In this document: one piece after another, positions 11,492-19,240 of the stretch | How positions within the stretch are numbered: the stretch's first letter is position 1 | Layout: every line of letters begins with the position of its first letter | From: Halorubrum yunnanense | Lineage (GTDB): Archaea > Halobacteriota > Halobacteria > Halobacteriales > Haloferacaceae | Length of the DNA: 46,428 nt | Assembly (NCBI RefSeq): GCF_026586675.1 | Contig: NZ_JAODIX010000008.1 | Location: forward strand, 9,120-55,547 | Direction: 5' to 3' | Program-made: the position numbers and the translations under genes | The notes under the pieces: generated by a model | The model's database searches: none | Seen by the model: only the letters and a program-made list of their open reading frames with translations | Told to the model about the DNA's origin: nothing

Positions 11492-12178
11492 ATGCACGCC
11501 ATCACTCGATCCGGCTGGATCGAGGTCATCTCGGGGTCGATGTTCTCGGGCAAGACCGAGGAGCTGTTGCGCCGCCTCCGCCGCTCCGAGATCGCGGGGC
11601 AGTCCGTCGCCGTGTACAAACCCGCGGTCGACGACCGCTACGGCGAGGAGACAATCGGCAGCCACACGGGCCGTCAGTGGGAGGCGTCCGTCGTCGACAA
11701 CGAGGGCGACGGGCCCCTGGACGTCCTCGACGACGAGCCGTTCCCGGAGGTCGTCGCGATCGACGAGGCGAACTTCTTTTCGGACGCGCTCGTCGAGGTC
11801 TGTAACGCGCTCGCCGACGCCGGGACCCGCGTGATCGTCTCCGGCACCGACCAGACGTTCCGGGGCGAGCCGTTCGACCCGCTCCCGCAGCTCATGGCGA
11901 CCGCCGAGTACGTCGACAAGCTCCAGGCGATCTGCTCGCAGTGCGGCGAGCCGGCCTCGCGGAACCAGCGGCTCATCGAGGGCGAGCCGGCCCACGAGGA
12001 CGATCCGACGATCCTCGTCGGCGCCGAGGAGTCGTACGAGGCCCGGTGTCGCGACTGTCACGTCCTCCGGACCGGCGAGCGCCCGGACGGCGGCCGGCGG
12101 TACTTGCCCGACGAGGAGTCGGGATCCGAGGACTCGATCGACGGCGCCGAGGAACCGATCGACGCGAGCGACGACTGA
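11492..12178 (+). CDS. tdk: Thymidine kinase
   Basis: A type II thymidine kinase of 228 residues that phosphorylates thymidine with ATP in the salvage pathway. The P-loop is [17 protein letters not shown] (residues about 15-31). The Walker B and catalytic Glu is DEANFF (about 91-96). The zinc lasso Cys pairs are CSQCGEP (about 150) and CRDCH (about 188). The C-terminal tail is acidic ([16 protein letters not shown]). TATA-like GGTTTAG (about 11461-11467) lies 25-30 nt upstream of the ATG, so the mRNA is probably leaderless. The 3' end of the gene is duplicated just downstream. Confidence 0.92.
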   Translation: MHAITRSGWIEVISGSMFSGKTEELLRRLRRSEIAGQSVAVYKPAVDDRYGEETIGSHTGRQWEASVVDNEGDGPLDVLDDEPFPEVVAIDEANFFSDALVEVCNALADAGTRVIVSGTDQTFRGEPFDPLPQLMATAEYVDKLQAICSQCGEPASRNQRLIEGEPAHEDDPTILVGAEESYEARCRDCHVLRTGERPDGGRRYLPDEESGSEDSIDGAEEPIDASDD

Positions 12179-12220
12179 GAGGATAGACGCGAGCGACGGC
12201 TGAAGGATAGACGCGAACGG
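12161..12220 (+). repeat. Tandem 25-bp duplication of the tdk 3' end
   Basis: The last codons and stop of tdk (12161-12185) are repeated almost exactly at 12186-12209 and in part at 12210-12220. The shared word is GACGCGAGCGACG followed by ACTGA or GCTGA and AGGATA. It is a local slippage product that copied the stop codon. Confidence 0.8.
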
Positions 12221-12251
12221 GAACGGTCGCGGGCGCCGACGCTTTTCGGAG

Positions 12252-12512
12252 CTACTCGCCCGTCCGGTCGTCGAGCGCTCTCGGCGGCTCCTCGGCGTCG
12301 GGCTCGGCCGTCGCGGCGCGGTACAGCCCGCCGAGCGAGACGACCGCGAGGACGGCGCCCTCCGTCCGGGCCGCGACGTAGGTCCACTCGCGAGGCTCCA
12401 CGTCGGCCGCGTCCCGGTACGCGATGCGGGTCCACGCCCGCACGATCGGGCGCGGGGCGAGCGTCTGGACCACTCCGACGAGGCCGACTGCCAACAGCAG
12501 GGCTGCTCTCAT
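12252..12512 (-). CDS. Small haloarchaeal membrane protein
   Basis: 86 residues from the ATG at 12510-12512: an N-terminal hydrophobic helix (MRAALLLAVGLVGVVQTLAP), a short soluble part (IVRAWTRIAYRD) and a second hydrophobic segment (GAVLAVVSLGGLYRAA), then an acidic tail. Its layout is that of a two-helix hypothetical protein with no motif I recognise. It is convergent with tdk. An upstream ATG at 12537-12539 is possible but adds nine polar residues not expected before a membrane helix. Confidence 0.6.
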   Translation of the reverse strand: MRAALLLAVGLVGVVQTLAPRPIVRAWTRIAYRDAADVEPREWTYVAARTEGAVLAVVSLGGLYRAATAEPDAEEPPRALDDRTGE

Positions 12513-12591
12513 ACCGGCCCCTTCGCCGGACGAGTTCAAAAACGATGCGGGGGGGACGTCGGTGTTCAGAGCGAGCCGCCGCGCCGGCGAC

Positions 12592-13125
12592 TCACACCGG
12601 TTCGGCGGCCGCGAGGAACCGCCGACAGGTCGCGGCGGCCCACTCCCGAACCGGGGGCGCGTCCGACCACAGCACCGCGGCGAGCCCCCGCTCGTCGAAC
12701 AGCCCGACGATCGCGCGCTCGCCGACGAGGAGCACGCCCATCGGGGAATCGCCGCCGTGGCGGGACGCCTCGACGCCGTGCGCGTCGAGCACCGACCGGA
12801 TCGCGGCGCCGGCGGGACCGTCGAATCGGTCGCCGGCGCTCCCGGTGAAGACGAGTCGCGCCTCCCCGCTGACCCCGTCCGCGACCCCCCGGGCGAGCGA
12901 CGGGTCGATCCGCGGGATCACGCCGACGACCGAGTCGCCGCCGTCGGACCGTTCGACGAGCGCGGAGAGCCGCGCGGCGGGCCCGGGATCGCCGCCGCGC
13001 TCGACGACGGTGACCGGGGTCTCCGGGCCGCCGAGGTCGCCGCCGACAGCCGACTCCACGAGCGCGCGGAGCGAGGCTCCGGGTCCGTCACCGCTCGCCG
13101 GTCGGGAGCCGTCGTCACTCATCAT
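12592..13125 (-). CDS. FilR1-like sensor domain protein without HTH
   Basis: 177 residues. The C-terminal part (GVLLVGERAIVGLFDERG, then SDAPPVREWAAATCRRF) resembles the FilR1 or TrmB-like effector domain at the end of haloarchaeal winged-helix regulators. The usual N-terminal DNA-binding domain is absent. The start overlaps the end of the methyltransferase gene by 8-11 nt (tandem ATGs at 13122 and 13125), so the two are translationally coupled. It may sense a ligand linked to the methyltransferase or be a truncated regulator. The family assignment is by pattern only. Confidence 0.5.
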   Translation of the reverse strand: MMSDDGSRPASGDGPGASLRALVESAVGGDLGGPETPVTVVERGGDPGPAARLSALVERSDGGDSVVGVIPRIDPSLARGVADGVSGEARLVFTGSAGDRFDGPAGAAIRSVLDAHGVEASRHGGDSPMGVLLVGERAIVGLFDERGLAAVLWSDAPPVREWAAATCRRFLAAAEPV

Positions 13126-13738
13126 CCTCGTCCTCCCGCGGCCGCGCCGGGTACGACTGCCGGCCGCCGGTCGACCGTCGGGCGAGCAGGCGAGCCGTCG
13201 CCCGTCGCCGGTCGTCCGGGCGCTCCTGGGTCGTCTCGTCGTAGTACAGCACCGTCAGGCCGAGCCCCGCCCGCAGGAGCTCGTTGGCCGCGAACCGGTA
13301 CCGGTCGCCGCTCGGCCCGGACGGCGTCGGCGACGCGGACCGGAGGTGGCCCTCGACGAAGAGGTAACCGCCGGGGGCGAGAGCCTCGGAGAGATCGGCA
13401 AAGCGGTCGAGGGTGTGGAAGAAGCTCATCGTTATCAGCTCGTACGCCTCGCTCGGGAAGCCGTACGTGGAGATGTCGCCGCAGATCGGTTCGATCCGAT
13501 CGGTGATCCCGCGCTCTCCGGCGCGCTCCCGGATGATTCTCAGTCCTTCTCGGGAGGTGTCGAGGGCGTCGACCGCGTAGCCGGCCTGGGCGAGGAACAC
13601 CGCGTTCCGGCCGGTGCCCGCGGCGACATCAAGCGCGCGCCCGTCGGGGACCGAGGGCTCGTACGAGCGCAGCACGGCCGACGGCTCCGGCTCCCGCGGG
13701 TACTCGCCCGACGCGAACCGCTCGTCCCACTCGGTCAT
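13115..13738 (-). CDS. Class I SAM-dependent methyltransferase
   Basis: A 207-residue Rossmann-fold methyltransferase resembling the TehB/UbiE type. It starts MTEWDERFASGEYPREPEP, typical of the thiopurine/TehB-like subgroup. Motif I is ALDVAAGTGRNAVFLAQAG (about 35-53), the acidic loop is VDALDTSREGL and the post-I region is ICGDISTY. The substrate is unknown. The C-terminus is basic then acidic (PREDEDDE). It is divergent from the cinA-like gene at 13798, with 59 bp between starts, and forms an overlapping pair with the downstream gene at 12592-13125. Confidence 0.8.
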   Translation of the reverse strand: MTEWDERFASGEYPREPEPSAVLRSYEPSVPDGRALDVAAGTGRNAVFLAQAGYAVDALDTSREGLRIIRERAGERGITDRIEPICGDISTYGFPSEAYELITMSFFHTLDRFADLSEALAPGGYLFVEGHLRSASPTPSGPSGDRYRFAANELLRAGLGLTVLYYDETTQERPDDRRRATARLLARRSTGGRQSYPARPREDEDDE

Positions 13739-13797
13739 GGGCGCGCTTGCGTCCGGCCGAGCGTAAACCCCACGGGCGTGGGGGTCGCAGGGCGGGC

Positions 13798-14352
13798 ATG
13801 GACGAGACGGAGTCGACCGCGGCGGCCCTCGGCGAGCTGCTGACCGACCGCGAGGAGTCGCTCGCGGTCGCGGAGTCGCTGACCGGCGGGCTGGTGGGGT
13901 CGCGCGTGACGGACGTGCCCGGCGCGAGCGCCTACTTCGATCGGGGGTTCGTCACCTACGCGTACGACGCGAAACGGGAGCTGCTCGGCGTCTCCCGGGA
14001 GTCGCTCGACGCCGAGGGGGCGGTGAGCGCGACCGTCGCCGAGGAAATGGCCGCCGGCGCGCGGGACCGCGCGGACGCGACGTGGGCGGTCGCCACCACC
14101 GGGATCGCCGGCCCGGGCGGCGGCACTGCTGAGAAGCCCGTGGGCCTCGTGTACGTCGCGGTCGCGCACGCCGCGCCGTGGGGGACCGAGGCGTCGTTCG
14201 TCCGGAGCGAGCGCGTCGTCCTTGACGGGAACCGGAACGCCGTGAAACGCGGCGCGGTCGACGCCGCGCTCGACGCCTTGGTCCGGGCGATCCGCGAGGT
14301 CGACGCCGAGGGGTCAGCGGGCGAGCCGGACGGGTCGCCGCCGTCCGAGTAA
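13798..14352 (+). CDS. CinA-type nicotinamide-nucleotide amidohydrolase
   Basis: A 184-residue CinA C-terminal domain protein (PncC type). It deamidates nicotinamide mononucleotide to nicotinate mononucleotide in NAD salvage. Family motifs are LAVAESLTGGLVGSRVTDVPG (about 22-42, with the catalytic Ser in AESLTGG), FVTYAYDAKRELLGV (about 50-64) and ATTGIAGPGGGTAEKPVGLVY (about 100-120). The acidic tail is non-conserved. It stands alone, without the CinA N-terminal MoaB-like domain, as is common in archaea. It is divergent from the methyltransferase gene. Confidence 0.85.
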   Translation: MDETESTAAALGELLTDREESLAVAESLTGGLVGSRVTDVPGASAYFDRGFVTYAYDAKRELLGVSRESLDAEGAVSATVAEEMAAGARDRADATWAVATTGIAGPGGGTAEKPVGLVYVAVAHAAPWGTEASFVRSERVVLDGNRNAVKRGAVDAALDALVRAIREVDAEGSAGEPDGSPPSE

Positions 14353-14397
14353 TTCGGGTGTGCGAGCGTTTATCACCGTGTCCCGTGTACGTCCGCC

Positions 14398-14817
14398 ATG
14401 GTCGAACGCGTACTGGTGGCGATGGACGGCTCAGAGCTCTCTAAGCGGGCGCTGCGCTACGCTCTCGACGCGCATCGAGACGCCGACGTGACGGTGTTAC
14501 ACGTCGTCGGCGAGCCCTCCGGGATGATGGGGGCGGCGACGGGTATCGCGCTCGCTGACGACAGCGAGGAGCGGGTCCGGGAGCTCTCCGAGGACGTGTT
14601 CGAACAGGCGGGAGAGATCGCCTCGGAGCACGGGGTCGCCGTCGGCGTGGAGTCCGAGGTCGGGTCACCTGCCAGCCGGATCGTAGAGCGCGCCGAGGAG
14701 TTCGACGTGGTCGTGATCGGGACGCACAGCGGGTCGCTCGCCGACCGGCTCCTCGTCGGCAACGTGGCGAAGTCGGTGTTTCAGAATTCGCCGGTGCCCG
14801 TGACGGTCGTGCGGTAA
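14398..14817 (+). CDS. Universal stress protein (UspA family)
   Basis: A 139-residue Usp domain: MVERVLVAMDGSELSKRALR at the N-terminus, VTVLHVVGEP, and a C-terminal nucleotide-loop region VVIGTHSGSLADRLLVGNVA ending PVPVTVV. The glycine spacing differs slightly from the classic G-x2-G-x9-G motif, so ATP binding is likely but not certain. TATA-like GTTTATC (about 14368-14374) lies 25-28 nt before the ATG, indicating a leaderless mRNA. It is unrelated in detail to the other Usp at 8006-8410, which belongs to a different subgroup. Confidence 0.85.
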   Translation: MVERVLVAMDGSELSKRALRYALDAHRDADVTVLHVVGEPSGMMGAATGIALADDSEERVRELSEDVFEQAGEIASEHGVAVGVESEVGSPASRIVERAEEFDVVVIGTHSGSLADRLLVGNVAKSVFQNSPVPVTVVR

Positions 14818-14841
14818 GCCGGGGGCTCCCGGTCCGCGCCG

Positions 14842-15048
14842 TCAGCCGTCGATGTACGCGTGACCGACGACCGCGACGATCAGCGCCGCGACCACGATCC
14901 ACGCGAACGGCTCGACGGCGAGGAGGCGGAGCGGCCGGGCTACCGACTCGTCAAGCCCAAATAACGCCCCGGTGGCGAAGACGATCGCGAGGGCTAGGGC
15001 GGTGACGACCCCGGCGACGCCGAGGAGAGCGGTGTCCGTCCGGTCCAT
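14842..15048 (-). CDS. Small two-helix membrane protein
   Basis: 68 residues from the ATG at 15046-15048: MDRTDTALLGVAGVVTALAL, then a second hydrophobic stretch FAWIVVAALIVAVVGHAY. This gives two transmembrane helices with a short loop. No family is recognised. The upstream open frame passes through the IS200/IS605 remnant and is not native, so the internal ATG is chosen. It is convergent with the UspA gene at 14398. Confidence 0.6.
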   Translation of the reverse strand: MDRTDTALLGVAGVVTALALAIVFATGALFGLDESVARPLRLLAVEPFAWIVVAALIVAVVGHAYIDG

Positions 15049-15126
15049 ACTGCGGATCGGAGCGGGACGAACATAAACGGATCCCGACGGGATCTGCGTC
15101 GGTCTCGGAGGAGAGCGCGAAGCCAG

Positions 15127-15469
15127 GTTGACATCCTCTCCGCCCTGATGGGCGAAGATCCCCACGGCACCGTACCGCTGGGTTGGGCGCTCTTCTGTGG
15201 GAGAGTGTTGATGCAGTCGCGGCCGGTTGAGCGAGTGTCGTGACCATTGTTCTGGGAGTCTCTGCAACAGGATCTCATCTCGTCCCGTTCAACAACAAAT
15301 CGCAACACAGCGGCCCATCAACAATGTGCTACAGAAGAGCGATACGGAAATCCAAACCTAACTAACCGTCGAAGGGTCACGCGAAAGCGTTCTTGAACCC
15401 CGAGGAAACACGGAACCTCAAACTCCACTTTGTGGAATCTTCGCCCTTTAGCGCGGGGAGGATGTCAAC
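15127..15469. mobile_element. IS200/IS605-type end remnants in inverted pair
   Basis: Two 35-nt sequences, 15127-15161 (minus) and 15435-15469 (plus), are inverted copies that match at about 30 positions. Each has the form GAATCTTCGCCC, a short loop, GCGGGGAGGATGTCAAC. This is the right-end hairpin that follows tnpB in haloarchaeal IS200/IS605 (IS1341-type) elements. The roughly 270 bp between them hold no intact transposase. Short frames running into each end may be decayed tnpB tails. Either two elements inserted head-on and decayed, or this is a MITE-like derivative. Confidence 0.65.
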
Positions 15470-15604
15470 GAACACGACGTGGAACACGAACCCGAACACG
15501 GCTACTGCTACCGTCGTGCGTCGTGGGAGGCCTGCGACCGTTGCTACCTGCCAACAACAGAGTGCAAATACCCCGATGAGAACGTATCGACGCGACCAAC
15601 GTGA
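15470..15604 (+). pseudogene. Cysteine-rich reading-frame fragment
   Basis: Directly after the IS end, one frame reads NEHDVEHEPEHGYCYRR, then WEACDRCYLPTTECKYPDE, and stops at 15602-15604. Four Cys, including a CxxC, suggest the tail of a small zinc-binding protein or a fragment of a gene broken by the insertion. A GTG at 15479 could start a 41-residue peptide. No family is recognised. Confidence 0.25.
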
Positions 15605-15653
15605 GGTCTCAGCGGTCGTGTTTCACCCCTGTCGAACTCGTCATAAATGACGC

Positions 15654-16904
15654 TCAGTCGTCGAGCGCGACGATGCGGCCGTCCGCGGTGACGACGAGCA
15701 CCTCGTCGGTCCCGTCGCCGGTCACGTCGGCGAACAGCGGTCCCGCGTACACCACGGCGGTGCCCACGTCCCCGCGGGCGATCGCCTCGCCGCTGGGGTT
15801 CAGTGCGAGCACCTCGCCCTCCCGATTCACCGCGACGGGGCCGGGACCGACGGCCGCGCTGACGGTGCCGACGCCCGGCGCGTTCACCCGGGTGTCGCCC
15901 CCGTACTGCTGTTTCCAAATAACCTCCCCGCTGGGGAGGTCGACGGCCCAGACGCTGCGCACGCCGCCGACGTGGACCCGGCCACGGTCCGTCTCGCCAA
16001 CGGAGAGTGGGAGGTCTTGGAGCCCGATCTCGTACCTGCTGGAGCCGTCGGCGGCGTCAAGCGCCTCGAGGTTCCCGTTCGTTCCGCCGAGCGCGATGAC
16101 GGGACCGTCCTCCGTGTCGGCCGCGTTCCAATTCAGCGGCGTGACCGACGGCGTCACCGTCCAGCGGACGTCGCCGTTCGCGTCGAGCAGGCGCACCGTG
16201 GCCGCCTCGTCGCCGACGGTCGAGACCGCGACCCCGCGGGCGTCGTCCGCCGGGCCGTCGGACTCGTCACCCTCGGGGGCGACGATCAGCGGCCGTCGGT
16301 CGACCGGCTCGTCGAGGGTCGTCTCGAACACCGTCTCCCCGCCGCCGTCCACGGCGAGGACGCGACCGTCGGCCGTGGCCGCCGCGACCTCGGCGCTCCC
16401 GTCGCCGGTGAGGTCGCCGATCGCGGGGCGGAATCCGCCCGATCCGCCGAGTTCGGCGGTGAAGCGCGTCGCGCCGTCCGCCGCGTCGAGGACGATGAGC
16501 GACCCGGACTCGGTCGTGAACGCGACGACCTCCTCGCCGTCGAGCGTCCCGGCGGCGAGGGCGCTCACGTCGGGCGGATCGTCGCCCGTCGCGTCGCCGT
16601 CGCCCCCGCCGGCCCCGTCGACGGACGAGGGCGGGGCGCGCCACTCGACGTCCCCGCCGACCGCGGTCGCGCGGACGACGCGCTCGCCGTCCTCGACGGT
16701 CGACTGGAGGACGAGCGAGTCGCCGTCCATCGTGGCGACGACCGCGCCGCTCCCGTCGTCGCCCGCGACGGGCGCCGTCTCCCACACGATCTCTGAGTCG
16801 GTCGCGGCGTCGTCGACACCGACGAACGCGAAGAGGGCGACGCCGACGCCGGTCGCGCCGCCGGCGAGGAGGATCAGGCTCGCGAACAGAACGCGGCGGT
16901 CCAT
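15654..16904 (-). CDS. PQQ-like beta-propeller repeat protein, membrane-anchored
   Basis: 416 residues. The N-terminal hydrophobic segment (MDRRVLFASLILLAGGATGV) is a signal peptide or anchor. It is followed by a propeller made of PQQ/FG-GAP-like blades: SLIVLDAADGATRFTAELGG, GDLTGDGSAEVAAATADGRV, RLLDANGDVRWTV, VWAVDLPSGEVIWKQ and FADVTGDGTDEVLVVTADGR. The DxTGDGxxE words are calcium-binding FG-GAP features. It probably works outside the membrane in binding or scaffolding. The upstream ATG (16937) is rejected because MDRRVLF gives a clean signal sequence. It follows the carbonic anhydrase gene on the same strand, about 80 bp apart. Confidence 0.75.
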   Translation of the reverse strand: MDRRVLFASLILLAGGATGVGVALFAFVGVDDAATDSEIVWETAPVAGDDGSGAVVATMDGDSLVLQSTVEDGERVVRATAVGGDVEWRAPPSSVDGAGGGDGDATGDDPPDVSALAAGTLDGEEVVAFTTESGSLIVLDAADGATRFTAELGGSGGFRPAIGDLTGDGSAEVAAATADGRVLAVDGGGETVFETTLDEPVDRRPLIVAPEGDESDGPADDARGVAVSTVGDEAATVRLLDANGDVRWTVTPSVTPLNWNAADTEDGPVIALGGTNGNLEALDAADGSSRYEIGLQDLPLSVGETDRGRVHVGGVRSVWAVDLPSGEVIWKQQYGGDTRVNAPGVGTVSAAVGPGPVAVNREGEVLALNPSGEAIARGDVGTAVVYAGPLFADVTGDGTDEVLVVTADGRIVALDD

Positions 16905-16987
16905 TAGTGACCGGTTCGGGCGTCGCGGGCATACCACTGTCGGATGCGGGTGGCGGGGGCACGGCGAACGGCCGGAGAGCGCGCCGG

Positions 16988-17683
16988 CTACAGCAGGGTG
17001 GCGACGCTGTCGGCGTGGGTCTCGCCGACGAGCTCTCGGAGTGCGTCCGGGTCGCGCTCGCCGTTCGCGTTGACGAGGTAGACGGCGCCGTCGCGCTCGC
17101 CGTACGCGCCGTGGAAGTCGTACACGAAGCCGTACACGTCGGCGTCGGCCGCGGTCTCGGTCTCGCGGGCGACCGCCACCTGCTCGTGGACGTTGTACTC
17201 GACGAGGCGGTTGTGGAGGCTCGCATCGGCGCCGTCGGCTTCCCCGCCTCCGCCGATCGCCGCGAGGCCGGCCTCGACGGTCGGGGCGAGCTCCTCGACG
17301 TCCGCCCGGACGCCGGGGTCGTCAGGGACGGCGTCGTCGCGGACCGCGGCGAGGGCGGCGCCGACGGCCCCGCAACCGGTGTGCCCGACGACCGCGAGGA
17401 CGCCCGTTCCGGTGTGTGCCAGGGGGTAGGCGACGCTACCGGAGAGCACGCGCTCGCCGTCGACGACGCTGCTCACGCGGTTTCCGATGTTTCCCGCGGT
17501 GAAGAGGAATCCCGGCCGGTCGACCGCCCACATCCCCTCCTGCGAGACGCGCGAGTCCGAACAGCAGACGGAGACGACGGGCGGCCGCTGGCCGTCGCGC
17601 CGGGCGGCGAGGTCGGCCGCGGCGGCGGAGTCGACGTGGTCGTCGTTCCCGTCGAGGAGGTCGGCGAGGAGGTCGCGGGTCAT
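16988..17683 (-). CDS. Beta-class carbonic anhydrase
   Basis: A 231-residue enzyme that hydrates carbon dioxide. The first zinc ligand and dyad are in SVCCSDSRVSQEGMW (about 37-51, CxDSR). The second pair is GHTGCGAVGAAL (H-x2-C, about 98-109). The length and the mid-protein acidic insert (about 120-150) fit haloarchaeal beta carbonic anhydrases. It is cytoplasmic; no signal peptide is seen. The start MTRDLLADLLDGNDDHV is typical. It shares its strand with the propeller gene downstream and the small membrane protein upstream. Confidence 0.9.
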   Translation of the reverse strand: MTRDLLADLLDGNDDHVDSAAAADLAARRDGQRPPVVSVCCSDSRVSQEGMWAVDRPGFLFTAGNIGNRVSSVVDGERVLSGSVAYPLAHTGTGVLAVVGHTGCGAVGAALAAVRDDAVPDDPGVRADVEELAPTVEAGLAAIGGGGEADGADASLHNRLVEYNVHEQVAVARETETAADADVYGFVYDFHGAYGERDGAVYLVNANGERDPDALRELVGETHADSVATLL

Positions 17684-17710
17684 ACGCTGATGATCGGTCG
17701 TACGGCCAGT

Positions 17711-17845
17711 TTAGACCGCGATCCCGGTGATCTGGATCAGAAATCCGAGGACGAACACGGCGAGCAGCGCGATCGTCGCGACCACGACGGCCGGCGCGAG
17801 GGCCTCCTCGTTCTGGTCGAGGACGATGCTTTCCATGTCTTGCAT
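17711..17845 (-). CDS. Single-helix small membrane protein
   Basis: 44 residues: an acidic N-terminus (MQDMESIVLDQNEEALAP) then one transmembrane helix (VVVATIALLAVFVLGFLI). It lies 27 bp upstream of the carbonic anhydrase start on the same strand, so co-transcription is likely. The reading frame is open much further upstream through the opposing kinase gene, but that part is a shadow. A second ATG at 17836 is an alternative start. The function is unknown. Confidence 0.55.
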   Translation of the reverse strand: MQDMESIVLDQNEEALAPAVVVATIALLAVFVLGFLIQITGIAV

Positions 17846-18019
17846 ACGAGTCGCGTCGTCGCCGCGGGGTTTGAACGCTTCGCTCGCCTCCGAGACCCGA
17901 GACGCCCCCGAGGTCGGACCCGCCGGACGCTGAAGGGAACTTTCTTCTACTTCTCGGCGGACCGTACAGGTAGATGAGCAACGGAGGGCGACGACTCGCC
18001 GGACCGGACGGAGGCGCCG

Positions 18020-18715
18020 ATGTCGAACCGTGACGCGGCCGACGGCGCTGGGCTCGCGGGAGCGGACTCCGGGACCACGGCATCCGCGGGTCCGGTCACC
18101 GATCACGACGCTGACCCGGCCGCGGCGACCGACGCGGAGGGGCCCGAGGCCGAGGCGGGCGCCCTTGCGGTCGTCTGCGGGCTCCCCGGAGTCGGCAAGA
18201 CGACGGTCGCCGAGCGCGTGGCGGCCCATCTCGACGGGGAGATCCTTCGCACGGACGTGATCCGCAAGGAGCTGTTCGGCGATCCCGAGTACACGGACGC
18301 GGAGACCGAGGCGGTGTACGCGGAGCTGATCGACCGGGCCCGCGAGCGCGTCGTCGACGGCGACGCCGTCGTCCTCGACGCGACGTTTGCCGACGCCCGC
18401 TTCCGCGCCGACGTCCGAGAGACGGGCGAGCGGGCGGCCGCCTCGTTCGACCTCGTGGAGGTCGAGTGCGACGAGGCGGTCGTCGAGCGACGCATCGAGC
18501 GCCGCGACGGGATCAGCGACGCCGACTTCGAGGTCCACCTCCACTTCAGGGACGTCTTCGACCGGATCGAGACCGACCACGCCGTCGTCGACAACTCGGG
18601 GGACGAGGCGGCGACGCTCGCGCAGGTCGACGCGGCGTTCGACGACTCGGTCGATGAGGCGTCTGACGGTGCGGTCGGTGAGGCGTCCGACGGTGCGGTC
18701 GACCGCGACGGGTGA
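18020..18715 (+). CDS. P-loop kinase (AAA/zeta-toxin-like)
   Basis: 231 residues. An Ala/Asp/Glu-rich N-terminal stretch (1-48) precedes a P-loop kinase domain: [18 protein letters not shown] (about 51-68), then [16 protein letters not shown] (about 78-93), [18 protein letters not shown] (about 113-130) and [15 protein letters not shown] (about 155-170). This layout fits the COG0645 kinase family, related to gluconate kinase and zeta-type enzymes. The C-terminal tail has a repeat ([16 protein letters not shown]), a slippage sign. It phosphorylates an unknown small molecule. No antitoxin is adjacent, so a toxin role is unlikely. It is followed by aIF1A, separately promoted. Confidence 0.7.
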   Translation: MSNRDAADGAGLAGADSGTTASAGPVTDHDADPAAATDAEGPEAEAGALAVVCGLPGVGKTTVAERVAAHLDGEILRTDVIRKELFGDPEYTDAETEAVYAELIDRARERVVDGDAVVLDATFADARFRADVRETGERAAASFDLVEVECDEAVVERRIERRDGISDADFEVHLHFRDVFDRIETDHAVVDNSGDEAATLAQVDAAFDDSVDEASDGAVGEASDGAVDRDG

Positions 18716-18821
18716 GCGGCGGGCGGCAGGCCCGCCCGTCTCGGTGCGTGCTATTGATCCGCACGACAATCGCGCACACGCGTCTCCCATCACTTATACC
18801 CACGAACGCACTACGATGTGT

Positions 18822-19106
18822 ATGAGCGAAGAATCCGGGCGTCGGAACCTCCGAATGCCCTCGGACGACGAAGTGTTCGCCGTGGTGACGGAGCATCTCG
18901 GCGGGAACCACGTCCGCCTGCGCTGCGTCGACGGCGAGACGCGACTGGGCCGGATCCCCGGCCGCATGAAGTACCGCACCTGGATCAGCGAGGGCGACGT
19001 CGTGCTCGCCGAACCGTGGGACTGGCAGGACGAGAAGGCGAACGTCGAGTGGCGCTACGACGACGACGACGCGGACCAGCTCCGGCGCGAAGGACACATT
19101 CAGTAG
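18822..19106 (+). CDS. eif1A: Translation initiation factor aIF1A
   Basis: 94 residues with an OB-fold. Family motifs: [40 protein letters not shown] (about 28-47), [20 protein letters not shown] (about 48-67) and the acidic end. aIF1A helps the 30S subunit bind mRNA and initiator tRNA. The ATG at 18822 gives [12 protein letters not shown], the family start; an ATG at 18816 (MCMSEE) is in frame but less typical. TATA-like CTTATACC (18793-18800) sits 25-28 nt upstream of 18822, as in a leaderless mRNA. A single copy is seen here; many haloarchaea carry two. Confidence 0.92.
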   Translation: MSEESGRRNLRMPSDDEVFAVVTEHLGGNHVRLRCVDGETRLGRIPGRMKYRTWISEGDVVLAEPWDWQDEKANVEWRYDDDDADQLRREGHIQ

Positions 19107-19240
19107 TCGCTTCCGGGCGTCCGTCGACCGTCTCAGAGTAACTCACCGCGTAGCGACGGGTCTCGCCCGGTGTGCTCGCCGCGCTCCGTTCCCGCTCGCG
19201 GTGATGTTCGCGTCGGCGGCAGCCTCCTCGACGGATCGAA

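Noticed and set aside
18020-18715. A zeta-type toxin system
   Set aside because: The kinase core resembles zeta enzymes, but no epsilon-like antitoxin or plasmid feature is adjacent, so a housekeeping kinase is more likely.
18387-18821. An extended aIF1A start far upstream
   Set aside because: The extra part is a Ser/Arg/Thr-rich shadow of the kinase gene; the TATA-like box at 18793 supports the start at 18822.
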